Of a DNA stretch of 64,000 nucleotides, positions 25,034-33,411 are shown one piece after another (the stretch's first letter is position 1; each line of letters starts with the position of its first letter). This DNA comes from Gordonia alkanivorans NBRC 16433 (GTDB lineage: Bacteria; Actinomycetota; Actinomycetes; Mycobacteriales; Mycobacteriaceae): NCBI RefSeq assembly GCF_000225505.1, contig NZ_BACI01000038.1, positions 1 to 64,000 on the forward strand, in the 5' to 3' direction. The position numbers and the translations under genes are program-made. Under the pieces are notes generated by a model. It saw nothing but the letters and a program-made list of their open reading frames with translations. It had not been told where the DNA came from and did no database searches.

Positions 25034-25978
25034 ATGAGGACCTCGAAGCTGCTGTTGGGGCTGGTCGTGGCGGCGTTGGCCGGAGTGCTCGTCGCCACCG
25101 CCGCGCCCGCGCGGGCCGACCTACCTGTGACCTACAACTTCCTCTCCGGTATCCCCGGAGAACTCACCGACCCGGGTGGATCGCTGCCCGGGGCGAACGA
25201 CTGGAACTGCAAGCCGTCGGCACGCCACCCCAACCCGGTCATCCTGGTGCACGGGACAGGGGGCTCACAGCAGACGAACTGGGGAACCTACGTCCCGCTG
25301 TTGAAGAACGAAGGGTACTGCGTCTTCACCCCGACGTACGGCGCGATCAAGGGCGCCCCGTGGCCGATCAGTGCGATCGGCGGGATGGGACTCATGTCCG
25401 AGAGTGCACGCGAACTGGGCGACTTCGTCACCAAGGTTCGGCGCACGACCGGCGCATCGAAGGTCGACATCATCGGTCACTCGCAGGGGACCGTGGTCCC
25501 GGCGTACTACGTCAAGTATCTCGGCGGTAAGGACAGCGTCGACAAATATGTCTCGCTGGCTCCCGTGTGGCGCGGGACGACCGTCGCCGCCGCCGATGCC
25601 ATCGGCCCGTTCGTCCGCGGCCTCGGCGTGCGACCCGAGCAGGTTCCGTTGTGTCAGGCGTGTTTTGACCTCGACCCGGGCGCTGCGTTCCTGCGCAAGG
25701 TCGCCGACGGCGGCTACTACGAGCCGGGCATCGAGTACACCAACATCGCCACCCGCTACGACGAACTGGTGGTCCCGTACTGGTACGGCCTCCCGCCGGG
25801 CGGGAAGAACGTCCGCAACATCGTTGTGCAGGACGGTTGTTCGGTCGACTACACCGAACACGCGGGGATGGCGGGCTCGCGTCGCACGGCGTACCTCGTG
25901 CTGAACGCGCTCGATCCCGAACATCCACGACGCGTGCCCTGTGACCGCGCTGCGCCGTTCACCGGCAGCCCGTTCTGA
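25034..25978 (+). CDS. Secreted alpha/beta-hydrolase lipase
   Basis: 314 residues. A Sec signal peptide (MRTSKLLLGLVVAALAGVLV ... ARA-D) precedes an alpha/beta-hydrolase of the lipase class 2/EstA style. The oxyanion region is VILVHGTGGSQQTNW, the nucleophile elbow DIIGHSQGTVV, the probable acid Asp in ATRYDELVVPY and the probable His in YTEHAGM. It probably hydrolyses extracellular acylglycerols or esters. TAGCTT lies 6 nt before the ATG (leaderless-type start). The stop is 5 bp before the GH1 gene, so the two secreted hydrolases are probably cotranscribed. Confidence 0.88.
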   Translation: MRTSKLLLGLVVAALAGVLVATAAPARADLPVTYNFLSGIPGELTDPGGSLPGANDWNCKPSARHPNPVILVHGTGGSQQTNWGTYVPLLKNEGYCVFTPTYGAIKGAPWPISAIGGMGLMSESARELGDFVTKVRRTTGASKVDIIGHSQGTVVPAYYVKYLGGKDSVDKYVSLAPVWRGTTVAAADAIGPFVRGLGVRPEQVPLCQACFDLDPGAAFLRKVADGGYYEPGIEYTNIATRYDELVVPYWYGLPPGGKNVRNIVVQDGCSVDYTEHAGMAGSRRTAYLVLNALDPEHPRRVPCDRAAPFTGSPF

Positions 25979-25983
25979 GCGTC

Positions 25984-27309
25984 GTGCACAGAGTTCTGCG
26001 CCGCGCTCCTCACCGCGCTCTTCACCTCGTGATCGCGGTGGCGGCGGTGCTGCTGCTCGTCGGCGTCAGCTCGCCTGCCCGAGCCGGGGTTCCGCCACTG
26101 GGTCCTGACTTCGACTTCGGCGTCGCCCAATCCGGTTTCCAGTCGGAGGGATTCAACCGGGATTCGAACTGGCTGCGATACGGCAAACAGAGCAAAGTGG
26201 ATCAGCCTGTCGGCAACGCCGTCGACTTCTTCCATCGCTACGCCGAGGACATCGATCGGGCCGCGTCGCTGGGGGTGGGCATCTACCGCACCTCGGTGGA
26301 ATGGTCTCGTGTCGAACCCGCACGCGGGCACGATGATCCGGCGGGCTGGGCGTTCTACGATCGCGTGATCCGCGAGGTCGTCGACGCCGGTATGCGGCCG
26401 ATGATCACCCTCAACCACTGGGTGCATCCCGGCTGGGCGGTCGATCTCGGTGGCTGGAACCGGCCCGGGATGACCGACGACATGGTGGCGTTCGCGTCCA
26501 GGGTCGTCGACCGGTATGCCTGGGCCGACCCGCTGTGGATCACGTTCAACGAACCGACCGAATACGTTCGGCGCGAAGCCCAGTACGGCGGCGTGGCCCC
26601 GCACCACGTGGGCCGGATGGCCGACGGGATCGTCGCCGCCCATCGAGCCATCTACCGGCACATCCATCGCGTGCAGAAGGGTGCGCACGTGTCGTCGAAC
26701 TTTGCGTACTACCCGATCGCGGGTCTCCAGCCATGGCTGGAATCGATCTTCCCGCAACGGATGCGCGACTCCCTGGACTTCGTCGGCGTCGACCACTACT
26801 ACTCGTTCTCGACCACCGATGCGTCGGTGGCCTACGGTGCGCTCGGTGAGTTCTGGAAGAGTTCGCAGGCGCCAGAGAGCATCTACTACGTACTCCGGCA
26901 CGTGGCTCGGCAGTTTCCGGGCAAGCCGATCCGGGTGATCGAGAACGGCTTGGCCACCGATCCTGATGGCCTGCGCCCCGATGGCTACCGTCGCTCAGAT
27001 CATCTGCGCGACACGGTGTACTGGCTGCAGCGGGCCAAGCAGGACGGCATCGACGTGCAGTCGTACAACTACTGGAGCCTCACCGACAACTACGAGTGGG
27101 GCGATTTCGACTCCCGCTTCGGTCTCTACACCGTTGACGCGCAACGTGACCCGTCGCTGGCGCGGCGACCCACCGACGCTGTCGCCGCGTACCGAGACAT
27201 CACGCGGGCCGGGGGAGTCCCGCCCGGGTATCGCCCGACGCGGCTGCCGGTCCCGTGCTCGCTGGTGGATGTCCCGGACAGCTGTGCCGAGCCGGCGGTT
27301 GTGCGTTAA
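25984..27309 (+). CDS. Secreted glycoside hydrolase family 1 enzyme
   Basis: 441 residues with a signal peptide (hydrophobic LVIAVAAVLLLVGVSSPARA) and a GH1 TIM barrel. It shows FDFGVAQSGFQSEG, TSVEWSRVEP, LNHWVHPGW, acid/base WITFNEPTE and nucleophile VIENGLA, with NYWSLTDNYEW near the end. Both catalytic Glu are present, so it should be a retaining beta-glycosidase. Secretion is unusual for GH1, most of which are cytoplasmic. GTG start, tightly linked to the lipase. Confidence 0.88.
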   Translation: MHRVLRRAPHRALHLVIAVAAVLLLVGVSSPARAGVPPLGPDFDFGVAQSGFQSEGFNRDSNWLRYGKQSKVDQPVGNAVDFFHRYAEDIDRAASLGVGIYRTSVEWSRVEPARGHDDPAGWAFYDRVIREVVDAGMRPMITLNHWVHPGWAVDLGGWNRPGMTDDMVAFASRVVDRYAWADPLWITFNEPTEYVRREAQYGGVAPHHVGRMADGIVAAHRAIYRHIHRVQKGAHVSSNFAYYPIAGLQPWLESIFPQRMRDSLDFVGVDHYYSFSTTDASVAYGALGEFWKSSQAPESIYYVLRHVARQFPGKPIRVIENGLATDPDGLRPDGYRRSDHLRDTVYWLQRAKQDGIDVQSYNYWSLTDNYEWGDFDSRFGLYTVDAQRDPSLARRPTDAVAAYRDITRAGGVPPGYRPTRLPVPCSLVDVPDSCAEPAVVR

Positions 27310-27330
27310 GTACTCCCGCAAACCCTCCGC

Positions 27331-27376
27331 TTTTCCGTATTCCCACCACCCCGATGGAGGGCGGGAATACGGAAAA
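27331..27376. terminator. Bidirectional terminator between GH1 gene and azlD
   Basis: Perfect 14-bp arms TTTTCCGTATTCCC / GGGAATACGGAAAA flanking an 18-nt loop, giving T-rich ends on both strands at a convergent junction. Confidence 0.85.
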
Positions 27377-27396
27377 AGGGTGAGTGTATCTGTCGG

Positions 27397-27720
27397 TCAG
27401 GCGATTCCGACCGCGCGTAGACCGGCGGCGGTCGCCGCGGCGAGGATCACCACGACCGCGAGCGGGGCGCGCAGGACGGCCGCGAGGATGCCAACGGCAA
27501 CACCAGCCGGCCGTGCCCATCCGGCGAAGTCGTGGTCGACGAAGAAGGCGCCGGTCAGCGCCACCGCAACCAGCAACACCACGGTGGCCCGGTCCATCAG
27601 CTCCTCCGTGTTCGCCGACACGGTGAGACGGTTGCGGAGGAGTGGTCCGGCCAGTCGGATCAGGTAGGTGCCGACGGCGAGAACCGCGATTCCGATGCCG
27701 AGGGACAGTCCGGAGGTCAT
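27397..27720 (-). CDS. azlD: AzlD-type branched-chain amino acid transport subunit
   Basis: 107 residues with four hydrophobic segments (SLGIGIAVLAVGTYLIRLAG, ATVVLLVAVALTGAFF, GVAVGILAAVL, LAVVVILAAATAAGL). This is the small partner of AzlC in exporters for branched-chain amino acids. The ATG overlaps the azlC stop by 4 bp (ATGA), so the two are translationally coupled. Confidence 0.82.
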   Translation of the reverse strand: MTSGLSLGIGIAVLAVGTYLIRLAGPLLRNRLTVSANTEELMDRATVVLLVAVALTGAFFVDHDFAGWARPAGVAVGILAAVLRAPLAVVVILAAATAAGLRAVGIA

Positions 27721-28445
27721 CGGGGCGCGTCGCTGCCGACGAGAGTTCGGGGCGGGGTAGGGGCCGGGCGCGGTAGCAGACTCCGGACGGCTTCGACGGC
27801 GGCGAATCCGGCCAGCGCACAAAGGATCGGCAGTCCGGCGGGCAGGAACGGTGTCGAGGCGATCGCGACGGCACCGCCGACGGCGACCGCGGCCCAGGTG
27901 GTGCGCGTGCGCAGCGCCGGAACGGCAAGTGCGGCAAGCAGGGCGGGGAACGCGGCGTCGAGCCCCAGCGTCTCGGGGCGGGCGACGCTGCTTCCGAGTA
28001 GAGCGCCCAGTCCGGCGCCGACGGGCCAGCAGACGAGAATTCCCGATCCGCACAGCAGGAATGCGGCCCGGGCGCGACGCGGCTCGGATTCCGCGGTGGT
28101 CATCGCCGCCGTCTCGTCGTTGATGAGATGCGCCCCGAGAACCATTTCCGGCAGTCCGCGCAGGTGCTTACCCACCGCGAGGCCGTATCCGAAGTTCCTT
28201 GTGTTGACCAGAAGTCCGGCGAGGGCTGCAACGACAGGGACGCCACCGGCGGCGAGTACGCCGACGAACACGAATTCCGACGACCCGGCGAGTACGACGG
28301 TCGCGACGAGCACGATCTGCCACAGTGCGAGCCCGGCGCTGTGCGCGGCAACGCCGTACGACGCGCCGATCACGAGCACCGACAGGCACATCACGACCAC
28401 GGCGCGCAGAGTCGCCGAATCGAGTGTTCTCCATGCCGAACGCAT
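27717..28445 (-). CDS. azlC: AzlC-family permease
   Basis: 242 residues with several TM segments and the AzlC signatures LWQIVLVATVVLAGSSEFVF, NTRNFGYGLAVGKHL and GAHLINDETAAMTT. It works with AzlD as an amino-acid exporter. ATG 28445 gives MRSAWRTLD; an ATG three codons earlier is equally possible. A divergent XRE-cupin regulator begins 58 bp away and probably controls it. Confidence 0.85.
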   Translation of the reverse strand: MRSAWRTLDSATLRAVVVMCLSVLVIGASYGVAAHSAGLALWQIVLVATVVLAGSSEFVFVGVLAAGGVPVVAALAGLLVNTRNFGYGLAVGKHLRGLPEMVLGAHLINDETAAMTTAESEPRRARAAFLLCGSGILVCWPVGAGLGALLGSSVARPETLGLDAAFPALLAALAVPALRTRTTWAAVAVGGAVAIASTPFLPAGLPILCALAGFAAVEAVRSLLPRPAPTPPRTLVGSDAPR

Positions 28446-28457
28446 GACTATCATAGT

Positions 28458-28476
28458 GAACACGAGACAAGTGTTC
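28458..28476. promoter_or_regulatory. Candidate operator between azlC and the XRE-cupin gene
   Basis: Inverted repeat GAACAC-N7-GTGTTC in the 57-bp divergent gap. It is placed to regulate both genes and is a likely site for the divergent repressor. Confidence 0.55.
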
Positions 28477-28502
28477 GTCAAGATGGACGATCGGACGGTT
28501 AG

Positions 28503-29066
28503 ATGAACAATGCCGGGCAGGTGAATCCGAAAGAGCTGGTCGCCGCGTCGCTGAAGCGCGAACGCACCCGTGCGGGCCTTTCCCTCACGGAGCTGGCGCG
28601 ACGTGCAGGAATCGGTAAGTCGACGCTGTCCCAGCTTGAATCCGGAGAAGGAAACCCCAGCGTAGAGACGTTGTGGGCACTCTCCACCGCCCTGGGCGTG
28701 CAGTTCTCGGCGCTGCTGGACTCGCCGGCGCCGACCGTCGAGGTGATCCGCTTCGGAGAGGGGCCGGTCATCCCGGCCGCCGATGCCGACTACTCGGCCA
28801 CGCTTCTGTCGACTGCCGCGCCCGGTTCTCGACGCGACATGTACGTCATCCGGGCGGAACCGGGTAAGCCGCGGGTGTCCGCGCCGCATGCCCGCGGAGT
28901 CCTCGAACATGTCGTCATCAGTGCAGGTCGCGCCCGCCTCGGGCCCAGCGATGCCGCCGAGGTCCTCGGTCCCGGTGACTACATCTGTTACCCCGGCGAT
29001 GTCGAGCATGTCTTCGACGCCCTGGAACCCGGCACAGTCGCGGTCATGTTGAGTGAGGCGTTCTGA
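28503..29066 (+). CDS. XRE-family regulator with cupin domain
   Basis: 187 residues. The N-terminal HTH (about 10-66: SLKRERTRAGLSLTELARRA, then STLSQLESGEGNPSVETLWAL) is followed by a cupin fold (about 110-187: APHARGVLEHVVISAGRARL, GDYICYPGDVEHVFDAL). Such proteins sense a small molecule or amino acid and often repress a divergent azlCD transporter, as the arrangement suggests here. Confidence 0.85.
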   Translation: MNNAGQVNPKELVAASLKRERTRAGLSLTELARRAGIGKSTLSQLESGEGNPSVETLWALSTALGVQFSALLDSPAPTVEVIRFGEGPVIPAADADYSATLLSTAAPGSRRDMYVIRAEPGKPRVSAPHARGVLEHVVISAGRARLGPSDAAEVLGPGDYICYPGDVEHVFDALEPGTVAVMLSEAF

Positions 29067-29376
29067 CCGGTCTGTGGGGGCGGGTGACCGCGACGTCGGT
29101 CACACCGGTTCGCTTCTTTCGTTACCGGCGCGTAGTGTCGATCGCAGTGTTGCACCCTGATTGGTTGCATCAACGCGTCGTAGAACGCTTCTCTCGCAGG
29201 TCGGGGCCCACTGAACGTGGTCGCCGAGGTCGGACACTCGAGATGTCCACCGCCTGCCATTGACTTCATACGGCGAACGAGCCCGCGTACCCGCGTGTTC
29301 GCCATCGGCACCGACCTTCGGCAGTGATCTGCCGTCCTGCTCGCGTGCCACGCACAGGAAGAGCTCCGCTCACATA
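29067..29376 (+). other. 310-bp region upstream of the helicase gene
   Basis: No gene seen. TAGTGT near 29131 could be a -10 box, which would leave a leader of roughly 240 nt before the helicase ATG. It also contains a loose TGCA...TGCA repeat at about 29152-29167. A long leader is common for cold-inducible DEAD-box helicases. Confidence 0.35.
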
Positions 29377-31026
29377 ATGACTGCTGTCCTCGAGACCCCC
29401 TCGGCAACTGCAACCCAGATCGTCGAGACCATTCCCGCCGACACCACCGCCCCCCAGGTTTCCTTCGAATCCCTCGGCGTGCCAAGCAAACTGGTCGAGG
29501 TCCTGGCATCGCAGGGCAAGGCCGACGCCTTCCCGATCCAGGCCGACACCCTGCCCGACACCCTCGACGGCAAGGACGTCCTCGGCCGCGGCAAGACCGG
29601 CTCGGGCAAGACCCTCGCCTTCTCCATCCCGCTGGTCGCCGGACTGGCCGAGATGGAGGTCAAGCGTTACGTCGGTGCACCGACCGGCCTCATCCTGGCT
29701 CCGACCCGCGAACTGGCCACCCAGATCGCCGCCGTCGTCGAGCCGCTCGCCGCTGCGGTCGGCCTCACCGTCACCACCGTCTTCGGTGGCGTCAAGCAGG
29801 CCCGTCAGGAACAGGCCTTCCGCCGCGGCGTCGACATCGTCGTCGCCTGCCCGGGACGCCTCGAAGACCTGATGCGCCAGGGCATCGTGAAGCTCGACGA
29901 GGTGGAGATCACCGTCATCGACGAGGCCGACCACATGGCCGACCTCGGCTTCCTCCCGGTCGTCACCAAGCTCCTCGCCGCCACCCCGGCGGAGGGCCAG
30001 CGGATGCTGTTCTCGGCAACCCTGGACAACGGCGTCGACAAGCTGGCCAAGCGCTTCCTCGACAATCCGGTCCTGCACTCGGTCGACTCCGCCGAGTCGC
30101 CGGTCGCCGCCATGACCCACCACGTCTTCGAGGTGTCGTCCGCGGGCAAGGCCGACCTCGTCGCCGAACTCGCGTCCGGCGCCGGTCGTCGAATCCTGTT
30201 CATGCGCACCAAGCATCAGGCCAAGAAGCTCGCCAAGAAGCTGAGCGAGCAGGGCATCCCCGCAGTCGATCTGCACGGCAACCTCAGCCAGGCCCAGCGC
30301 GACCGCAACCTCGCCGCCTTCGGTGAGGGAGACGTCCGCGTGCTGGTGGCCACCGACGTCGCCGCCCGCGGTGTGCACGTCGACGGCATCGAGCTGGTCG
30401 TCCACGTGGATCCGCCCGCCGAGCACAAGGCATACCTGCACCGCTCGGGCCGCACCGCGCGTGCGGGCAGCTCCGGTGACGTCGTCACCGTGTGCCTGCC
30501 GGAGCAGCGTCGTGAGGTCTCGCAGCTGCTGCGCAAGGCCAAGATCAAGGTCACCCCGAAGCAGGTCGACGCCAAGGCCGGCGCCGTCGACGAGCTCGTC
30601 GGCGAGCGTGCACCCCGCGTCTCCGCTGCCGAGCGTGCGGCTGCCGAAGCCGCTCGTGGCGGCCAGCGCGGTGGTTCGCAGGGTGGTCGTTCCCAGGGTG
30701 GTCGCCGTGGTGGCGGACGCCCGGGACGCGCTCGCGGCGAAGGCCGTGGCAATGGTGCTGGTCGCGGTGAGAGCCGTGGCGGCGCACGCGGTCAGGGCGG
30801 CGAGTCGCGTACCGGTGGCACCGGATCGTCGCACCGCTCGGGTGGACAGCGTTCCACCGACGCTCGCTCGGCCGGTCAGTCCCGTTCGGCAGGACAGTCG
30901 CGCTCGGCAGGGCAGGGTCGCTCGGCGGGTCAGCCCCGCACCGGTGACCAGCATCGTGCCGGTGGACGTGCACAGGGCGGACGTCGTTCCTCCAGCCGTC
31001 CGGCCGGTTCGCCGACCAGCCGCTGA
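29377..31026 (+). CDS. DEAD-box RNA helicase
   Basis: 549 residues. The motifs are in order: Q-motif (VSFESLGVP ... PIQADTLPD), Walker A GRGKTGSGKT, PTRELA, DEAD in VIDEADHMADLGF, SAT in LFSATLD, and helicase C with VATDVAARGVHVDG and HRSGRTARAG. Residues about 415-549 are a Gly/Arg/Ser/Gln-rich disordered tail with RGG-like and SAGQSR repeats that would bind RNA. Probably acts in RNA remodelling, ribosome assembly or cold adaptation. The ATG 29377 with AGGAAGAG upstream is preferred to a longer frame beginning in the leader. Confidence 0.93.
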   Translation: MTAVLETPSATATQIVETIPADTTAPQVSFESLGVPSKLVEVLASQGKADAFPIQADTLPDTLDGKDVLGRGKTGSGKTLAFSIPLVAGLAEMEVKRYVGAPTGLILAPTRELATQIAAVVEPLAAAVGLTVTTVFGGVKQARQEQAFRRGVDIVVACPGRLEDLMRQGIVKLDEVEITVIDEADHMADLGFLPVVTKLLAATPAEGQRMLFSATLDNGVDKLAKRFLDNPVLHSVDSAESPVAAMTHHVFEVSSAGKADLVAELASGAGRRILFMRTKHQAKKLAKKLSEQGIPAVDLHGNLSQAQRDRNLAAFGEGDVRVLVATDVAARGVHVDGIELVVHVDPPAEHKAYLHRSGRTARAGSSGDVVTVCLPEQRREVSQLLRKAKIKVTPKQVDAKAGAVDELVGERAPRVSAAERAAAEAARGGQRGGSQGGRSQGGRRGGGRPGRARGEGRGNGAGRGESRGGARGQGGESRTGGTGSSHRSGGQRSTDARSAGQSRSAGQSRSAGQGRSAGQPRTGDQHRAGGRAQGGRRSSSRPAGSPTSR

Positions 31027-31027
31027 G

Positions 31028-31825
31028 TCAGGCGGGTAAGAACTTTTGAGCAAGCCGTGGCGCAAGCCACGGCTTGCTTCCCCATGCGAAGGCCCGGCCG
31101 GTCAGCGCGGCCCAGGTGGGTGAGATTCGGCCGTAGCCGGTCAGCAGTGCGGCAGTCGGGTCGACGCTGATGTGGACGTCGGGGCGTCGGGGCTGGTCGG
31201 GGTTGATGATCAGTTCACCGTCGGTGAACTCGTAGACATAGCGTTCCGAACATCCCCGCAGCCGGATGTCGTAGGTGGCCTGGTGTCCGACCGCCGCCGT
31301 CGTGTCCACCCAGCTGGGCAGTATCTGCTGTCGTCCGCGGATGATCATCAGCACCACCTCGGGCTCGACCCACCAGCGGGCACCCACCGCACGCGCGACG
31401 TCGTAGCCGTGCACCACGAACTCGCCGATGAGGATGCCCAGCGCGGCGTCGGCCCGGATGTGCCGGTCACCGTCGAATCGCATCTTCGGGACCTGCGCGT
31501 TGAAGTGCGAGACGGCGTCGACCAGCGTGTCGAGGTCTTCTCTCAGCTGGCGGGCGAGAGCCGAGACCTCACGGGTCGGCAGATTCGCGATCTGTTTCGC
31601 GTTGAAGTCCGGGACGTCGATCGCCTGACGACACCATTCCCCCTCACCGCGCGCGAGCGCCAGAAATCGCGTCGGTGCCAGGGCGACGTGCCCCAGACAG
31701 TCGACCAGCGTCCAGCCCGGTGTGTGCGGCACACGCGTCTCCGGCTCGTCGACCCCCTCGACGAGTTCCAGAAAGCGTTCCCCGGTGGTCAGCGCGGCGT
31801 CGGTGTAGTCAAACCTCGAGAACAT
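31028..31825 (-). CDS. DinB-like/maleylpyruvate isomerase-fold protein
   Basis: 265 residues. The N-terminal four-helix DinB/MDMPI-like domain (FDYTDAALTTGERFLELVEG, TPGWTLVDCLGHVALAP, and GEFVVHGYDVARAVG with a potential metal-binding His) is followed by an SCP2-like C-terminal domain (GELIINPDQPRRPDVHISV). Related proteins use mycothiol or metal cofactors; the substrate is unknown. ATG 31825 (MFSRFDY) is chosen; an upstream start would add 23 residues without domain support. It converges on the helicase gene, 1 bp between stops. Confidence 0.75.
   Translation of the reverse strand: MFSRFDYTDAALTTGERFLELVEGVDEPETRVPHTPGWTLVDCLGHVALAPTRFLALARGEGEWCRQAIDVPDFNAKQIANLPTREVSALARQLREDLDTLVDAVSHFNAQVPKMRFDGDRHIRADAALGILIGEFVVHGYDVARAVGARWWVEPEVVLMIIRGRQQILPSWVDTTAAVGHQATYDIRLRGCSERYVYEFTDGELIINPDQPRRPDVHISVDPTAALLTGYGRISPTWAALTGRAFAWGSKPWLAPRLAQKFLPA
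31049..31078. other. Perfect hairpin at the convergent helicase/DinB junction
   Basis: 13-bp perfect arms AGCAAGCCGTGGC / GCCACGGCTTGCT with loop GCAA. It lies inside the last codons of the minus-strand gene and just after the helicase stop. It probably serves as the helicase mRNA end although it is coding on the other strand. There is no T-run. Confidence 0.5.
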
Positions 31826-31990
31826 CCCCGTCACGCGTGGTTCCTCCCCCACATGGGCCGCAAGACTACTCGTGCGTGATGCGACGTGCGACACATCCTT
31901 CGGAACGGGGTCGGTTCACGGCGCCTATGCGGAACGCGCACAACGTCATCCGATATCGAGCCGCGGTGATCCAAGGTCTGGAGTCCGGGT

Positions 31991-32941
31991 TCAGGGTGCC
32001 TCGCCCAATCGGACGAACACGACACCGGCGACGATCAGCAGACCGCCGAGCAGCTGGATCGGTGCCGGGAGTTCGTCGAGGGCGAGCCAGGCGAACAGCA
32101 CCGCGAACAACACCTCGGACAGGGCGACGAACGACATCACCCGGGCGCCGAGTATCCGGCCGGCCGCGATCCCGAAGGCGTACGCCATCGCGGCCGACAC
32201 GACACCCAGCATCAGCAGGGGAGCCCACCAGGGCAGCGAGAGGTCGCCGATGCGGACCGCCGAGGTCGACGCCGTCATCGGCAGCGCTCCGACGAGCCCG
32301 GCCGTGGCGAGCGTGATCGCACCGATCACGAGGCCGCCGGCCGCGAGTGCGAGAGGCGGCAGGCCGGTTCGTTCGTCGGCGGAGATCACGAAGTAGGCGG
32401 CGGCGCCCACCATGGCGGCCAGAGCCCACAGGACGCCCACCACGCTGATCGAGACCTCCCCGGTCAGGTCGAGGACCAGGGCGAGGCCGGCGAGCGCGAG
32501 AGCGGCGCCGAACACGGTGACGCGGGTGGGTCGCTGAGCGTGCCGCAACCACATCCACACCAGCACCGCGACCGGTGCGGTGTACTCGATCAGCAGCGCC
32601 ACCCCGACCTGCAGGTAGGTCACGGCATAGAAGTAGGCCAGCTGGCACCCCGCGACGGCGAGCAGTCCGTAGGCGATCACGACCCACCCGGATCGGTGGC
32701 CGGGGTGCGGTGGCGGCGGCAAGAGTGGCTGCCGGTCACGGAAGGCCACCAACCCGGGAATCGCCAGCACGGCGGCGCCCACCGCGATGCGCACGGTCAC
32801 GGTCGCTCCCGCCGACCACCCGGATTCGATCATCGCCCGCGCCAGGACCCCGGAGATGGCGAAGCACGCCGACGAGAACAGCGCCAATGCGATTCCGATG
32901 GACGGCCGGGAGCGGCCACGGGTCTGAACAGGGCTGCTCAC
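31991..32941 (-). CDS. EamA/DMT-family transporter
   Basis: 316 residues with ten hydrophobic segments in two EamA repeats (IGIALALFSSACFAISGVLA ... LLIEYTAPVAVLVWMWL; VVGVLWALAAMVGAAAYFVI ... FVALSEVLFAVLFAWLAL). Probable metabolite exporter; the substrate is unknown. GTG 32941 overlaps the stop of the preceding gene (GTGA), indicating coupling; a longer frame from 32986 would overlap more. Confidence 0.85.
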   Translation of the reverse strand: MSSPVQTRGRSRPSIGIALALFSSACFAISGVLARAMIESGWSAGATVTVRIAVGAAVLAIPGLVAFRDRQPLLPPPPHPGHRSGWVVIAYGLLAVAGCQLAYFYAVTYLQVGVALLIEYTAPVAVLVWMWLRHAQRPTRVTVFGAALALAGLALVLDLTGEVSISVVGVLWALAAMVGAAAYFVISADERTGLPPLALAAGGLVIGAITLATAGLVGALPMTASTSAVRIGDLSLPWWAPLLMLGVVSAAMAYAFGIAAGRILGARVMSFVALSEVLFAVLFAWLALDELPAPIQLLGGLLIVAGVVFVRLGEAP

Positions 32942-33411
32942 GGGTTCTTCGCGGCCACGATCGCCGCACGCACCGCTTCCCGGCATTCCTCGCCCTGCGG
33001 TTCGCCGACGCCCAGGTAGTAGCTGCCCGGACGACCGCTCTCGCCGGCGAAGCCGGTCACCGCGAACCCGTCCGGGGATTCCGGCGTCCCGATCGAGGCG
33101 ATCCCCAGCGGTACCGACAGTGCCGAGATCCCGCGCTTCGCCCCGGAGTTGACGATCAGCAGGTGCGTCGGATGCAGGACAACGAGCGTCTGGTTCTCCG
33201 AGTCGGGGTCGACGGGGTTCGCGCGCCGGCCGAGCAGTCTGCCGATCGTGGACGAGGCAGGTGGGTTGATGCTCCGGGTGCTCCAGGCGGGCAGATCGTC
33301 GGTGATGGTCAGTTGGCGCGACTCGGCATGATCACGCAACGCCGCCGCGAGGTCGGCCGGAAGAGCGGACAAATCGGCGCGCACGGTGGTGCGCTGGTAC
33401 GCGTGCCCCAT
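32938..33411 (-). CDS. Hypothetical protein (157 aa)
   Basis: No family recognised. It is soluble, with a strand-rich middle (TLVVLHPTHLLIVNSGAKRG, ALSVPLGIASIG) that resembles a PH-like or small beta domain, then SYYLGVGEPQGEECREAVRA. It overlaps the 3' end of fprB by 80 bp in another frame and is coupled (GTGA) to the EamA gene. The ATG lacks a clear ribosome-binding site, so the start is uncertain, but the coupling at its end supports a real gene. Confidence 0.6.
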   Translation of the reverse strand: MGHAYQRTTVRADLSALPADLAAALRDHAESRQLTITDDLPAWSTRSINPPASSTIGRLLGRRANPVDPDSENQTLVVLHPTHLLIVNSGAKRGISALSVPLGIASIGTPESPDGFAVTGFAGESGRPGSYYLGVGEPQGEECREAVRAAIVAAKNP

